Positions 1 to 9,104 of a DNA stretch of 12,378 bases are shown in pieces; position 1 is the first letter of the stretch; each line of letters starts with the position of its first letter. Source of the stretch: Actinomycetes bacterium (GTDB lineage: Bacteria > Actinomycetota > Aquicultoria > CAJVYJ01 > JAUVQD01); assembly GCA_030598355.1 (NCBI GenBank), contig JAUVQD010000017.1, positions 1-12,378 on the forward strand, given 5' to 3'. The position numbers and the translations under genes are program-made. Below the pieces are notes generated by a model. That model worked only from the letters and a program-made list of their open reading frames with translations, was not told the origin of the DNA and made no database searches.

Positions 1-690
1 ATTAAAATCGCGGTTCATGCGATCAAAAATATTTTTTGTAAACGCGGCGCTCAGGCCCGCGGAGTCATTATAGGCGGCGTGCAAGGCTTCGGGGTCTTCG
101 GTAATGTCTATGCCTAAAAGGGAGAAGTCGCCTTTTACTTGATGAGCACATACACTCTCCCAAAAGGTAGTCGATTGGACGGTATCGAAATTTCCGATTG
201 AGCTGCCAAGAAAAAGAAAGAGTGACGGGGAAAATTGATGAAATAGATTGAAGGCTTCTTCATAGGTTCCGTGGAATGGATCGACAGAAACGTTTGGAAA
301 ATTTTTCGTTAAGCTGAGCTTGGCCTCTTCGAGAATTGTGTGACTGATATCAACCGGGGTGTAACATGTTTGACCGAACTCTTTAGAGTAGGCTTCAAGT
401 ATGGTTTGGGTCTTTATCGAACTACCCGAGCCAAATTCTATCAATGTCAGATTGCCGGTTTTCACAGCGATATCTGAAGCGGCGGCCTTTAGAATCTGAC
501 TCTCAGCGCTTGTTAAATAGTATTCAGGTTGCTCACAAATACGCTCAAAAAGCTGGCTTCCGTGGGCGTCATAGAGAAAACGGCAGTCAAGGTGGCGCGG
601 CGTATCACTCAAGCCCCGAACCACCGAACGGGCAAAGGCCAGTGTTTCTGTATCCGGTGTTCTTGTTATTTGTTCAATTGGACTAGCCAT
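1..690 (-). CDS. egtD: L-histidine N-alpha-methyltransferase EgtD (3' end cut off by window edge)
   Basis: Predicted SAM-dependent enzyme that methylates the alpha-amino group of histidine three times to give hercynine (trimethylhistidine), the first step of ergothioneine synthesis; cytosolic. The visible 230 residues begin with a typical EgtD N-terminus: RFLYDAHGSQLFERIC at 37-52, followed by PEYYLTSAE at 55-63. The SAM-binding strand LIEFGSGSS is at 83-91 and the family signature FLGSSIGNF at 160-168. Asn167 and Tyr207 (in AAYND) match known histidine-binding positions of mycobacterial EgtD. The family is usually about 320 residues, so roughly the last 90 residues, including the Glu/Ser substrate contacts, lie outside the window. 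The ATG at 690 follows an AGGTGA ribosome site and begins three bases after the stop of the upstream fusion gene, so the two are co-transcribed and probably translationally coupled. Identification is firm from the motifs. Confidence 0.93.
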   Translation of the reverse strand, partial: MASPIEQITRTPDTETLAFARSVVRGLSDTPRHLDCRFLYDAHGSQLFERICEQPEYYLTSAESQILKAAASDIAVKTGNLTLIEFGSGSSIKTQTILEAYSKEFGQTCYTPVDISHTILEEAKLSLTKNFPNVSVDPFHGTYEEAFNLFHQFSPSLFLFLGSSIGNFDTVQSTTFWESVCAHQVKGDFSLLGIDITEDPEALHAAYNDSAGLSAAFTKNIFDRMNRDFN

Positions 691-693
691 GTC

Positions 694-3600
694 TCACCTG
701 CAAGGCATAAACCTGATTGTGCTTCTTGATTCACTAATTATTTTTTCAAGCGCTCGTAGTACAGTATCTACCTCAGCCGCTGTGTTTTTCAAGCCCAAAG
801 AGAAACGGATGGAACAATGGGCCTCTTCGGCGGTCAGACCCATGGCTAGAAGAGCAGGGGAAGGGTCAGGAGAACCTGATTTACACGCTGATCCTGACGA
901 GAGCGCGATATTCTCTCGGTCAAGCTTAAGAACCAGAGATTCACCCCTAAAACCGGGGATGGTCATATTCACGGTATTTGGCAGACGTTCTATTTGCTGA
1001 CCATTGCAAAAGCTGCCCTCGGCCACTGCCGCAATTCCTGCTTGCAGCCTATCTCGTAGTTTAGCGACACTCGCCATTGCTGGCAGACGACTGGCCGCAA
1101 GCTCAGCGGCTTTGGCAAAACCGACGATAGCCGCAATATTCTCTGTTCCAGCTCTTAGTGAGTTTTCCTGGTCGCCACCGTCAATGAGGGCTGAAAGGTT
1201 GACGCCTGAGCGAACAAAAAGCGCCCCCGCTCCTTTTGGGCCGTGGATTTTATGAGAAGACAAAGACAGCAGATCGACTCCGAGCGCGCCAACGTCTACG
1301 GGTATTTTACCCAGGGCCTGGACACCATCGGAATGAAAGAGCACACCGTGTTCCTTGGCGATAGCCGCTAATTCAGAAATAGGTTGAATGACGCCAGTTT
1401 CGTTGTTCGCCATCATAATCGAGACCAAAATTGTCTCAGCCCCTATGGCTTTCTTTAAATCACTCGGATCTATGGTTCCACTTTTATCAACCGGCAGGTA
1501 AGTGACTGAATAACCATCTTGTTCAAGGGCGCGGCAAGTTTTGAGGATAGCCGGATGTTCAATAGTAGATGTAATTATATGGCCGCGTTGCGTCCCGAAA
1601 GTCTTCGCCACACCCTTAATGGCCAGATTATCGGCTTCTGAGCCACCGCTTGTAAAGATTATACGTTTTGCCGTGGCGTTGATTACCTGGGCAATTTCTC
1701 TTCTGGCATTGGACAAAGTTTCTTTCGCTTCTGCGCCAAGAGTATGAATGCTTGACGGGTTACCGAATTCTTGACGGAGATAGGGGAGCATGGCGTCAAG
1801 CGCTTCCGGGTCAAGTGACGTTGTTGCGTTATGGTCCATGTAAATGACTGGTTCAGAAGGTTTTTTAGCGCTTTCTTTTAGGTCGCTCATTTCATTGGTT
1901 TCATCATTAAATATCTCGTCAATCGAGTGAGCAACAGTAGACGAGACGAATTCCACTTCACAAAGGAGCGATTTATAGACCGGAAAACCAGAAATAGGAT
2001 CGTGTTGATCAAGGTCGGTTAAGGTGTTGACATTGCAGTTTCTCCAAGCAGCCGGTCCTACTGGACCTCCACCACCCATATTCGCGTCTATGGCGCCTTC
2101 TACAATGTCGTCGCTGACGCGGGCTCGAAAACGAGCGCGTCCGCGGAGAGTGATTACATCGACCTCGTCCCCATTATTTATCCCTCGTTTTTTCGCGTCA
2201 TTTAAGTTAATCGTCACGATTGGCTCAGGCGCTTTGTTAAGTAGACCTTCGATTCCATGATGTTGGGAGCAAAAGTCGGTTTTGACTCGCGCCCCTGAGC
2301 TAAAGACCAGCGGATACTCGGGATTAGGCGAACTCAGAGGACCCTCTTTTGGTTCAGTATAAACGGGAAGAGGGTCATACCCGTGTTCTTCTAAGACGCT
2401 CGAGGCTATTTCAAGTTTACCGGAGGGCGTGGCAAATCCGGGCTTTCCGTCTTTACGCAGCAAGCCCTTTTCCCACTTTTTATACTCCATCATGCCGGTG
2501 GCGAGCATTACCGAGCCCCCGTCCGCTCGTACGTCGCCGGGCGTAAACCCCGAGCCTTTCAGAACATGCTCTAGTAGAGCTTCTTCACTTTGTGGAAAGC
2601 GGTCTCCGTATCCAAGGCGTTTGGCCAGCTCTCCCATAATTAACAGGTCATTTCTCGCCTCGCCGACGGGTTCAATAAGTCTTTCTCGAATGCTGAATAT
2701 CGGACCGTATACCATATAAGAAGTGTTCTCGTACCCGGTTGTTGCCGGCAGGACAATATCGGCGTAAGCCGCGTCGGCGGTAAGCTGCCTGTCTATTGTC
2801 ACCAGGAAATCAAGTTTATCGAGAGTCCGCCGCCAAACATCAGGTTCAGGCCAGGCGGTTATTATCGAACCACCCTGTATGATCAATGACTTAATTGGAT
2901 AAGGCCTTCCTTCAAGCACGGCCTTGGGCAGCTCAATCGCGTGAGATTCGCCGCGATATAAACTGTAAACAGGAAAACGATCGCGTCCGATGGCTTTCTT
3001 AACATCGGGATTACTAATCAAGCCATCTTTGTTTATCGGGAATGTATTCTGCGTCATTCGAAAAACACGTCCGCCCGGGACATCCAGTTGACCCGCTAGC
3101 GCCCAGAGAATCATTGTGGCTCTAATAGTCTGAACACCGCTACTGGAATATTCAAGACCTGTATACATGACCGGACTCGCGCCGCGGGCCTGACAAATAC
3201 GACGGGCCAGGCTACGGACTGTATCAGCGGGCACACCCGTTATTTCCTGGGCGGCCTCGGGTCGAAAGTGTTGGGTGTATTGAACAAGATCGTCAAAGCC
3301 GACAGTCCAGTCGGCAACAAAATTTTCATCAAAGAGCTCCTCTTCTATTACTACTTGGATCATGCTGAGCGCCAGAGCCCCATCGGTTCCGGGGCGTATT
3401 GGAACCCACTGACCTCCGCTCTCCTTAGCTGTTTCATTATGGCGGGGATCAATAACGACAACCTCAGCGCCATTTTGTCGAGCTTTTAGTATCTGCTTAT
3501 GAGCAAGGGGCGGTGAATCAGTGGCCGGGTTGGATCCCCAGACAACGATCAATTCAGCCTGGTCAATATCTGAATCCATATTCACCATCATCCCGCCCAT

Positions 3601-4083
3601 GGTTACGTGAGGCGCGATCATCGCAAAGGAAACATAACAGAGCGCGCCTACGCCAAAAGTATTGGGCGAGCCAAAAGGAAACAGAAGGCTTGAAGCTGAA
3701 GAGACCACTGTGTCTTTGGGTTGAAAAACATCACATAGTGCCAGATCAAAGCTACCACGACCAGTATATATGGCGGTCGCTTCCGGACCAAATCTTTGCT
3801 TTGTCTTAATCAAATTTTCAGCTATTATTTCGTAGGCATTGTTCCAGGAGATAGGCTCAAAATCATATGCTCCCTTTGGTCCTACGCGCCTCAAAGGTGT
3901 TTTTAAGCGATCAGGCGAGTAGACCATTTCGGGTGAATGCTCGCCAAGTTTGCAGATCATGCCCAACGGGTGTCCTCCGCGGGCTTCTGTTTTAACTAGC
4001 TTGCCATTAGCCATGGTCGCGGTAACCCAGCAACCGGCGGGGCAAATTCCACAGATTGTGTCTACTTTGGTTGATCCGCTCGT
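694..4083 (-). CDS. Molybdopterin oxidoreductase-cysteine desulfurase fusion; predicted metallopterin-dependent ergothioneine synthase (MES-like)
   Basis: Predicted to insert sulfur from cysteine into trimethylhistidine, giving ergothioneine without oxygen. Numbering is from the ACG at 4083 (1129 residues). Residues 11-44 carry C-x2-C-x3-C-x25-C for a [4Fe-4S] cluster. A DMSO-reductase-family catalytic region follows: Cys149 in GALCYVS aligns by eye with the Mo/W-ligand cysteine of NapA/formate dehydrogenase-type enzymes, and VVWGSNP near 180-186 is a pterin-binding strand. A molydopterin-binding domain spans about 590-720. After a linker, a complete class V desulfurase begins near 745, with MDHNATT at 749, the PLP lysine in SSHKIHG at about 945, and the catalytic cysteine in SSGSACKSGS at about 1067. 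The fusion is one uninterrupted frame. The first ATG (4014) would remove three of the four cluster cysteines, so the start must lie upstream, where only near-cognate codons exist. egtD follows by three bases, which points to ergothioneine. Domains are certain; the exact reaction is inferred from context and from the Caldithrix enzyme as I recall it. Confidence 0.85.
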   Translation of the reverse strand, partial: TSGSTKVDTICGICPAGCWVTATMANGKLVKTEARGGHPLGMICKLGEHSPEMVYSPDRLKTPLRRVGPKGAYDFEPISWNNAYEIIAENLIKTKQRFGPEATAIYTGRGSFDLALCDVFQPKDTVVSSASSLLFPFGSPNTFGVGALCYVSFAMIAPHVTMGGMMVNMDSDIDQAELIVVWGSNPATDSPPLAHKQILKARQNGAEVVVIDPRHNETAKESGGQWVPIRPGTDGALALSMIQVVIEEELFDENFVADWTVGFDDLVQYTQHFRPEAAQEITGVPADTVRSLARRICQARGASPVMYTGLEYSSSGVQTIRATMILWALAGQLDVPGGRVFRMTQNTFPINKDGLISNPDVKKAIGRDRFPVYSLYRGESHAIELPKAVLEGRPYPIKSLIIQGGSIITAWPEPDVWRRTLDKLDFLVTIDRQLTADAAYADIVLPATTGYENTSYMVYGPIFSIRERLIEPVGEARNDLLIMGELAKRLGYGDRFPQSEEALLEHVLKGSGFTPGDVRADGGSVMLATGMMEYKKWEKGLLRKDGKPGFATPSGKLEIASSVLEEHGYDPLPVYTEPKEGPLSSPNPEYPLVFSSGARVKTDFCSQHHGIEGLLNKAPEPIVTINLNDAKKRGINNGDEVDVITLRGRARFRARVSDDIVEGAIDANMGGGGPVGPAAWRNCNVNTLTDLDQHDPISGFPVYKSLLCEVEFVSSTVAHSIDEIFNDETNEMSDLKESAKKPSEPVIYMDHNATTSLDPEALDAMLPYLRQEFGNPSSIHTLGAEAKETLSNARREIAQVINATAKRIIFTSGGSEADNLAIKGVAKTFGTQRGHIITSTIEHPAILKTCRALEQDGYSVTYLPVDKSGTIDPSDLKKAIGAETILVSIMMANNETGVIQPISELAAIAKEHGVLFHSDGVQALGKIPVDVGALGVDLLSLSSHKIHGPKGAGALFVRSGVNLSALIDGGDQENSLRAGTENIAAIVGFAKAAELAASRLPAMASVAKLRDRLQAGIAAVAEGSFCNGQQIERLPNTVNMTIPGFRGESLVLKLDRENIALSSGSACKSGSPDPSPALLAMGLTAEEAHCSIRFSLGLKNTAAEVDTVLRALEKIISESRSTIRFMPCR

Positions 4084-4104
4084 CTTTAAAACCTCTCTTC
4101 TTTA
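4081..4104 (-). promoter_or_regulatory. Ribosome binding site and non-canonical ACG start of the fusion gene
   Basis: On the minus strand an in-frame TAA (4104-4102) closes the frame upstream. Between it and the first Fe-S cysteine there is no ATG, GTG or TTG. The purine-rich AAGAAGAGAGG (4102-4092) ends eight bases before ACG (4083-4081), the usual spacing. Initiation there would give a protein starting (M)SGSTKVDTICGIC, a length typical of this family. Base 4082 is the only difference from ATG, so a natural ACG start, a mutation or a consensus error are all possible. Confidence 0.6.
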
Positions 4105-4142
4105 GCAAAAGCTCAACGGCTTTTCGATTGTCTGTTCATTGT

Positions 4143-4177
4143 ATTATATAGGAATAGCTACATTTTTCCCGCAAGGT
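4143..4177 (-). promoter_or_regulatory. Probable promoter of the ergothioneine operon
   Basis: A perfect TATAAT -10 hexamer lies at 4148-4143 on the minus strand, within CCTATATAATAC. The -35 region is weak: TTGCGG lies 18 bases before the overlapping TATATA, or 20 before TATAAT. Transcription would start near 4136, giving a leader of about 50 bases before the ACG at 4083. This position agrees with the upstream start and not with the ATG at 4014. Confidence 0.5.
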
Positions 4178-4200
4178 GTCTTTGTCTAACAACTTATGCC

Positions 4201-4229
4201 TTGAATCGCAACGATCGCTCTGATATATT
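4201..4229 (+). promoter_or_regulatory. Sigma-70-type promoter of the pyr operon
   Basis: TTGAAT (4201-4206) and TATATT (4224-4229) are separated by 17 bases, and a TG two bases before the -10 makes it an extended -10 promoter. The predicted start, about 4234-4237, lies just before the PyrR-binding loop, so the whole attenuator would be in the leader RNA. The divergent promoter on the other strand lies back to back with it. Confidence 0.65.
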
Positions 4230-4238
4230 GTTGATGCA

Positions 4239-4892
<654 letters not shown>

Positions 4893-4907
4893 TAAATAAG
4901 GAGGAAA

Positions 4908-5864
4908 ATGGCGCTTTCATGTCATGATCTGCTAGCTATCGAGGACTTGGAGAAGGCAGACATATTGACCTTGATCGATACCGCTGTATCCTTTAAAGAT
5001 GTCTCGACCCGGCAGATCAAGAAAGTGCCAACGCTTAGGGGTCGAACAATTGTCAATTTTTTTCTTGAACCCAGCACGCGGACGCGGACCTCATTTGAAA
5101 TAGCCGGAAAAAGATTGAGTGCCGATGTTATCAATATTTCCGGCTCGGCAAGCAGCTTAGTCAAGGGCGAGAGCTTAAAGGATATGGCCAGAACAATTGA
5201 GGCAATGCAGGTAGACGCTGTTGTCGTCAGACACTGGTCGAGCGGATCCGCTTTCAAACTAGCTCATTATATTGAGCCACCTGTGATAAACGCCGGTGAC
5301 GGAAAGCATGAACATCCGACTCAGGCTTTACTTGATCTGTTAACAATTAAGGAAAGCTTCGGCAAGATAGCGGGTCTTAAGGTAACAATTGTTGGCGACA
5401 TCAGTCATAGCCGTGTGGCCCGGTCGCTAGTCGTGCTTCTTAAAACCATGGGCGCGACAGTTACTATTGTGGCGCCGCCAATGCTTATCCCGGCCGAAAT
5501 GGAGAAGTTGGGCTGCGATATTTCACTGTCTCTAGATGATGTCATCGAGAAATCAGACATTCTATATATTTTGAGGATCCAGAAGGAAAGGCTGACAAGT
5601 GATCTTTTCTCTAATTATGCTGAGTACAATCGTCAGTATGGTTTGACAAAAGAGCGCTGGGCCAAAGCTTCAAAAAAATGCAAAGTTATGCATCCGGGCC
5701 CCATGAACAGGGGAATTGAGATAGACGATGAAGTCGCCGACAGTCTTGGTAGCTTGGTCAACGCACAGGTGGAAAATGGTGTCGCTATGAGAATGGCGGT
5801 ACTTTATTTACTAGTTGGCGGAGCGGCCCAAGAGTTGGGCGGAGCTCGGGAAGGGGCGCTTTAA
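4908..5864 (+). CDS. pyrB: Aspartate carbamoyltransferase catalytic subunit
   Basis: Makes N-carbamoyl-aspartate from carbamoyl phosphate and aspartate, the committed step of pyrimidine synthesis; cytosolic, normally a catalytic trimer. The 318 residues match the family length. The carbamoyl-phosphate site FLEPSTRTRTSFE is at 52-64, the mobile-loop lysine in SSLVKGES is Lys86, HEHPTQALLD is at 134-143, and the aspartate-binding segment HPGPMNRGIEI is at 262-272. A perfect AAGGAGG (4898-4904) lies only three bases before the ATG. The gene starts 15 bases after pyrR. No regulatory-chain gene (pyrI) is seen in the window, so control is probably through PyrR rather than allosteric PyrI. Confidence 0.97.
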   Translation: MALSCHDLLAIEDLEKADILTLIDTAVSFKDVSTRQIKKVPTLRGRTIVNFFLEPSTRTRTSFEIAGKRLSADVINISGSASSLVKGESLKDMARTIEAMQVDAVVVRHWSSGSAFKLAHYIEPPVINAGDGKHEHPTQALLDLLTIKESFGKIAGLKVTIVGDISHSRVARSLVVLLKTMGATVTIVAPPMLIPAEMEKLGCDISLSLDDVIEKSDILYILRIQKERLTSDLFSNYAEYNRQYGLTKERWAKASKKCKVMHPGPMNRGIEIDDEVADSLGSLVNAQVENGVAMRMAVLYLLVGGAAQELGGAREGAL

Positions 5865-5868
5865 AAGG

Positions 5869-7152
5869 TTGACTGACAAGATACTTATTAAAGGTGGCCG
5901 CGTAATTGATCCAACTAGCGAGGAAGATTCAGTTAGGGATATTTGCGTTGAGAAGAACGTTATCGTTGAGAAGTTTAGTAACGATAAAAGCATATCAGTT
6001 ATTGATGCGAAAGGGTTATTGGTTACACCTGGCTTGATTGACATGCACGTTCATTTGCGTGAACCTGGCCGCGAAGATGAGGAAACGATTGAATCGGGCG
6101 CTCAGGCAGCCTGTGCCGGCGGTTTCACAACCATCGTCTGTATGCCGAACACCGACCCACGTGTCGAAACAAGATCAGTCGTAGAGTACATAACTAAAAG
6201 GGCGACCGGTCTTCCCTCCAAGGTGAAGGTGGTCGGAGCCATAAGTGTTGGATCAACGGGAGAGAGTTTAACTGAAATGGGCGCGATGATAGGCGCCGGG
6301 GCAGTGGCTTTTTCTGATGATGGGCGGCCGGTAAAAGATAGTGCCCTGATGAGGCGGGCGCTTGAATATAGTACCGTTTTTGACGTACCGATAATAAGCC
6401 ACGCTGAGGACATGGCCTTGTCTGACGGGGGAGTAATGCACGAGGGATTGGTTTCTACATCCCTCGGGTTAAAAGGTATTCCCGCAGCAGCTGAAGACAT
6501 TATTGTGGCCAGAGACATTATTTTGAGCAAGTTGACCGGAGCCAAGCTTCACGTAACGCATCTTTCCACAGCTGGTAGCGTAGAGCTCATAAGGGCGGCG
6601 AAAAAAGAGGGCTTAAAAGTTACGGCTGATGTTACTCCTCATCATCTTAGCTTGACGGCTGATGGCTTAAAGGGGTATGAAGCGAATTGCAAAGTTAATC
6701 CGCCGCTCAGGGAAGAAGCTGACAGAAAAGCGCTTATCGCTGGCCTAGTTGACGGGACTATTGACGCGATTGCCAGCGATCACGCGCCTCACGCGGCCAA
6801 TGAAAAAGAAGAAGAGATAGAGCGCGCGCCGTTCGGAACTATTGGACTGCAAACGACCTTGCCAATTGTCTTAACGCAGTTAATCAGCAGCAAATTCAGT
6901 TTGTTGGAATTAATGGGTAAGCTCACAAAAGGCCCAGCTCAAATCCTCGGAATTGACGAAGGAACATTGCAGCCGGGCAGTGAAGCAGATATATCAATAA
7001 TTGACACTGAAGCTAAGGTACAGATAGAGCCAAGCTTCTTTTTGTCCAAAAGTAAAAATAGCGCGTTTTTGGGAATGAAAGCCAGCGGACGAGCAGTATA
7101 CGTTATTTTACGAGGCCGGCTGGTTTTAAAAGAAGGAGAACTTGTAGGGTGA
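5869..7152 (+). CDS. pyrC: Dihydroorotase (class I)
   Basis: Zinc amidohydrolase that closes carbamoyl-aspartate to dihydroorotate. The metal-binding HVH of [10 protein letters not shown] is His60 and His62. Other active-site motifs are FSDDGRP (149-154), ISHAED (176-181), VTHLSTAGS (229-237), the VTPHHL segment (255-260) and the catalytic ASDHAPH (302-308). The TTG at 5869 is chosen as start. It gives 427 residues, the usual class I length, beginning [15 protein letters not shown] as in relatives, and it lies four bases after the pyrB stop. An in-frame TTG at 5815 would overlap pyrB by 50 bases and add a tail unlike the family. The AAGGGG at 5851-5856 is a rather distant ribosome site, so coupled re-initiation from pyrB is likely. 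The gene overlaps carA by four bases. Confidence 0.95.
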   Translation: MTDKILIKGGRVIDPTSEEDSVRDICVEKNVIVEKFSNDKSISVIDAKGLLVTPGLIDMHVHLREPGREDEETIESGAQAACAGGFTTIVCMPNTDPRVETRSVVEYITKRATGLPSKVKVVGAISVGSTGESLTEMGAMIGAGAVAFSDDGRPVKDSALMRRALEYSTVFDVPIISHAEDMALSDGGVMHEGLVSTSLGLKGIPAAAEDIIVARDIILSKLTGAKLHVTHLSTAGSVELIRAAKKEGLKVTADVTPHHLSLTADGLKGYEANCKVNPPLREEADRKALIAGLVDGTIDAIASDHAPHAANEKEEEIERAPFGTIGLQTTLPIVLTQLISSKFSLLELMGKLTKGPAQILGIDEGTLQPGSEADISIIDTEAKVQIEPSFFLSKSKNSAFLGMKASGRAVYVILRGRLVLKEGELVG

Positions 7153-8222
7153 AAGCTCTTTTGGTTTTAGAGGACGGAACAGTTTTTAGGGGAAAAAGCT
7201 ATGGGGCCGAAGGAGAAACAACGGGTGAAGTAGTTTTTAATACGAGCATGACTGGTTACCAGGAGATTCTTACTGACCCCTCATACGCGGGACAGATTGT
7301 TACTCTCACGTATCCTATGATCGGAAATTATGGTGTAAATGACGAAGATTATGAGTCAGATAGGGCTCATGTAAATGGCTTCGTTGTCCGCGAAGGAGTA
7401 AGCGCTTATAGCAATTGGCGGGCGAAAGGAAATCTTGAGGATTGGCTGAAGCGAAACAAGATTGTGGGCATAAAGGAATTAGATACTCGCGCTCTTACAA
7501 AACGAATCAGAACTGTTGGGGCAATGAGAGGCATTATTTCGACCACAGATCAATCTGTGGAAAGTCTTAGAAAAAAAGCGGAAGAAGCGCCGCCATTGCT
7601 CGGGCAGAATCTGGTCCGTGGGGTCACGACAAAGACGGGGTATGTCCGTGGGGAGCAGAATGGTTTTGAAGTTGTCGCAATTGATTTTGGCATTAAGAGC
7701 AACATAGGCAATCTTCTGGAAAAAAACGGGTGTCGTGTGAGTGTGGTTTCGGCTACAACTACAGCGGATGAGATACTAGAAAGGGCTCCTGACGGCATTT
7801 TCTTGTCGAACGGCCCTGGCGATCCGACAGAGGTGGAATACGCGATCGAAACTATAAAAGATTTGTTGGGGAAAAAGCCGATATTTGGGATATGCTTAGG
7901 GCATCAACTTTTGGCCTTAGCGCTTGGGGCAAAAACGTATAAGTTAAAGTTCGGCCATAGAGGGGGAAATCAACCGGTCCAAAACTTGGCGACACGTCGT
8001 GTGGAGATAACCGCGCAAAACCATGGTTTTGCTGTTGATAACGATGCTTTGCCTGATCGAATTGAGTCGACCCATATAAATCTTAACGATAATACCAATG
8101 AGGGGATAAGGTGCCTCGATATTCCGGCGTTTTCAGTTCAGTATCATCCAGAGGCAAGTCCGGGTCCACATGATTCTCTCTATTTGTTTAGGGAATTTAT
8201 AGATATGATGGAGCGAAACTAG
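7149..8222 (+). CDS. carA: Carbamoyl-phosphate synthetase small (glutaminase) subunit
   Basis: Releases ammonia from glutamine and channels it to CarB for carbamoyl phosphate synthesis. The 357 residues hold the N-terminal CPSase domain (about 1-130, with [17 protein letters not shown]) and a class I glutamine amidotransferase domain (from about 170). The triad is visible as Cys249 in GICLGHQLL and His333 with Glu335 in [12 protein letters not shown]. The start is a GTG that overlaps the pyrC stop (GTGA), behind AAGGAG at about 7133-7138. Position within the pyr operon suggests a pyrimidine-dedicated enzyme, although a single CPSase can also serve arginine synthesis; no arginine genes are present here. 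Confidence 0.97.
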   Translation: MKALLVLEDGTVFRGKSYGAEGETTGEVVFNTSMTGYQEILTDPSYAGQIVTLTYPMIGNYGVNDEDYESDRAHVNGFVVREGVSAYSNWRAKGNLEDWLKRNKIVGIKELDTRALTKRIRTVGAMRGIISTTDQSVESLRKKAEEAPPLLGQNLVRGVTTKTGYVRGEQNGFEVVAIDFGIKSNIGNLLEKNGCRVSVVSATTTADEILERAPDGIFLSNGPGDPTEVEYAIETIKDLLGKKPIFGICLGHQLLALALGAKTYKLKFGHRGGNQPVQNLATRRVEITAQNHGFAVDNDALPDRIESTHINLNDNTNEGIRCLDIPAFSVQYHPEASPGPHDSLYLFREFIDMMERN

Positions 8223-8231
8223 GAGGCGAAT

Positions 8232-9104
8232 GTGTTTAAGAAGATTTTGGTCCCAATTGATTTCTCAGACGAATCTGACAGAGTTCTGGAATACGTAAAA
8301 GGCCTAAAGGCATTCGGTTTAAAAGAGATCACATTAGTTCATGTGGTCGATGTCGGGCGCGCCATCGTTTGGCCTATACCGATTACTTTGACAAACGCAA
8401 TTGAGACTAAGATCGAGGAAAGACGGGAGGCACTTGAAAATGATGGCTTTAAGGCAAGGTTCCTCCTGCTCGAAGGAAGTCCTTCAGATGAGGTCTTAAA
8501 AGTCGTAGCCGATGAAAAGTATTCGATGATTGTTACCGGTTCGCATGGCAAAAGATTGCTTGAAGAAATACTTTTAGGTAGCGTCTCTGAAAAGATTAGC
8601 CGGGAAGCAAAAATACCGGTTTTGCTAATTCGATACGATATCCTAAAAGATATTGAGAAAATCAAACCCCTTGGAGAGTATGCCAGAGAGACTTTTAGGA
8701 AAGTTCTCTTTCCTAGCGATTTCTCAGCGTGCTCCGAGGAAGCTCTCGGCGTACTTCAGCAGTTGAAAGCAGCCGGGGCTAAAGATGTTGTCGCTTTGCA
8801 CATTGTCGATACAAAGAAGCTGGAGACAGAACAAGAAAAAACAGAGAGACTTGAGGCTTGCAGGGTCGACACGGGCCAGATGGTAAAAGAACTGACAAAA
8901 AAAGGCTTCAACGTTAAAAGTATATGCAATGTAGGAGATCCCCTAAGGGAGATACTGGTGGCCGCGGAAGAGAATGACGCCTCGCTTATCTTGATGGGCT
9001 CTCATGGAAAAAGTGTCCTTCGCGAATGGCTTATTGGTAGCGTGTCCCTGAATGTGATCAGGACGGCCAATCGGCCGGCACTCGTTATTCACGAAACTGC
9101 ATGA
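8232..9104 (+). CDS. Tandem-domain universal stress protein (UspA family)
   Basis: A 290-residue cytosolic protein of two UspA domains (about 1-136 and 155-289) with no membrane segment. Each begins with a hydrophobic strand and acidic turn (KKILVPIDFSDES; RKVLFPSDFSACSEE). Each also keeps the ATP-binding pattern G-x2-G-x9-G-S: GSHGKRLLEEILLGS (103-117) and GSHGKSVLREWLIGS (256-270). Both halves therefore probably bind ATP. The GTG start sits five bases after AGGAGG, which overlaps the carA stop TAG, so the gene is firmly part of the operon. The start is further supported by the usual MFKKILVPID beginning. Its role here is unknown. Nucleotide sensing or a stress link to pyrimidine supply is speculation from position only. 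Usp family assignment is firm. Confidence 0.93.
   Translation: MFKKILVPIDFSDESDRVLEYVKGLKAFGLKEITLVHVVDVGRAIVWPIPITLTNAIETKIEERREALENDGFKARFLLLEGSPSDEVLKVVADEKYSMIVTGSHGKRLLEEILLGSVSEKISREAKIPVLLIRYDILKDIEKIKPLGEYARETFRKVLFPSDFSACSEEALGVLQQLKAAGAKDVVALHIVDTKKLETEQEKTERLEACRVDTGQMVKELTKKGFNVKSICNVGDPLREILVAAEENDASLILMGSHGKSVLREWLIGSVSLNVIRTANRPALVIHETA

Noticed and set aside
1885..1890. Separate cysteine desulfurase gene starting at the linker ATG (1890)
   Set aside because: No stop codon separates the domains and no clear ribosome site precedes this ATG, so a single fusion protein is the simpler reading. A minor internal start cannot be excluded.
4182..4192. Inverted repeat TTGT-CTA-ACAA between the divergent promoters, as an operator
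   Set aside because: Four-base arms are too short to set apart from chance, and no regulator gene nearby points to it.
5815..5868. Longer dihydroorotase start at an upstream TTG
   Set aside because: It would overlap pyrB by 50 bases and add 18 residues with no family likeness; the TTG at 5869 gives the usual length and N-terminus.
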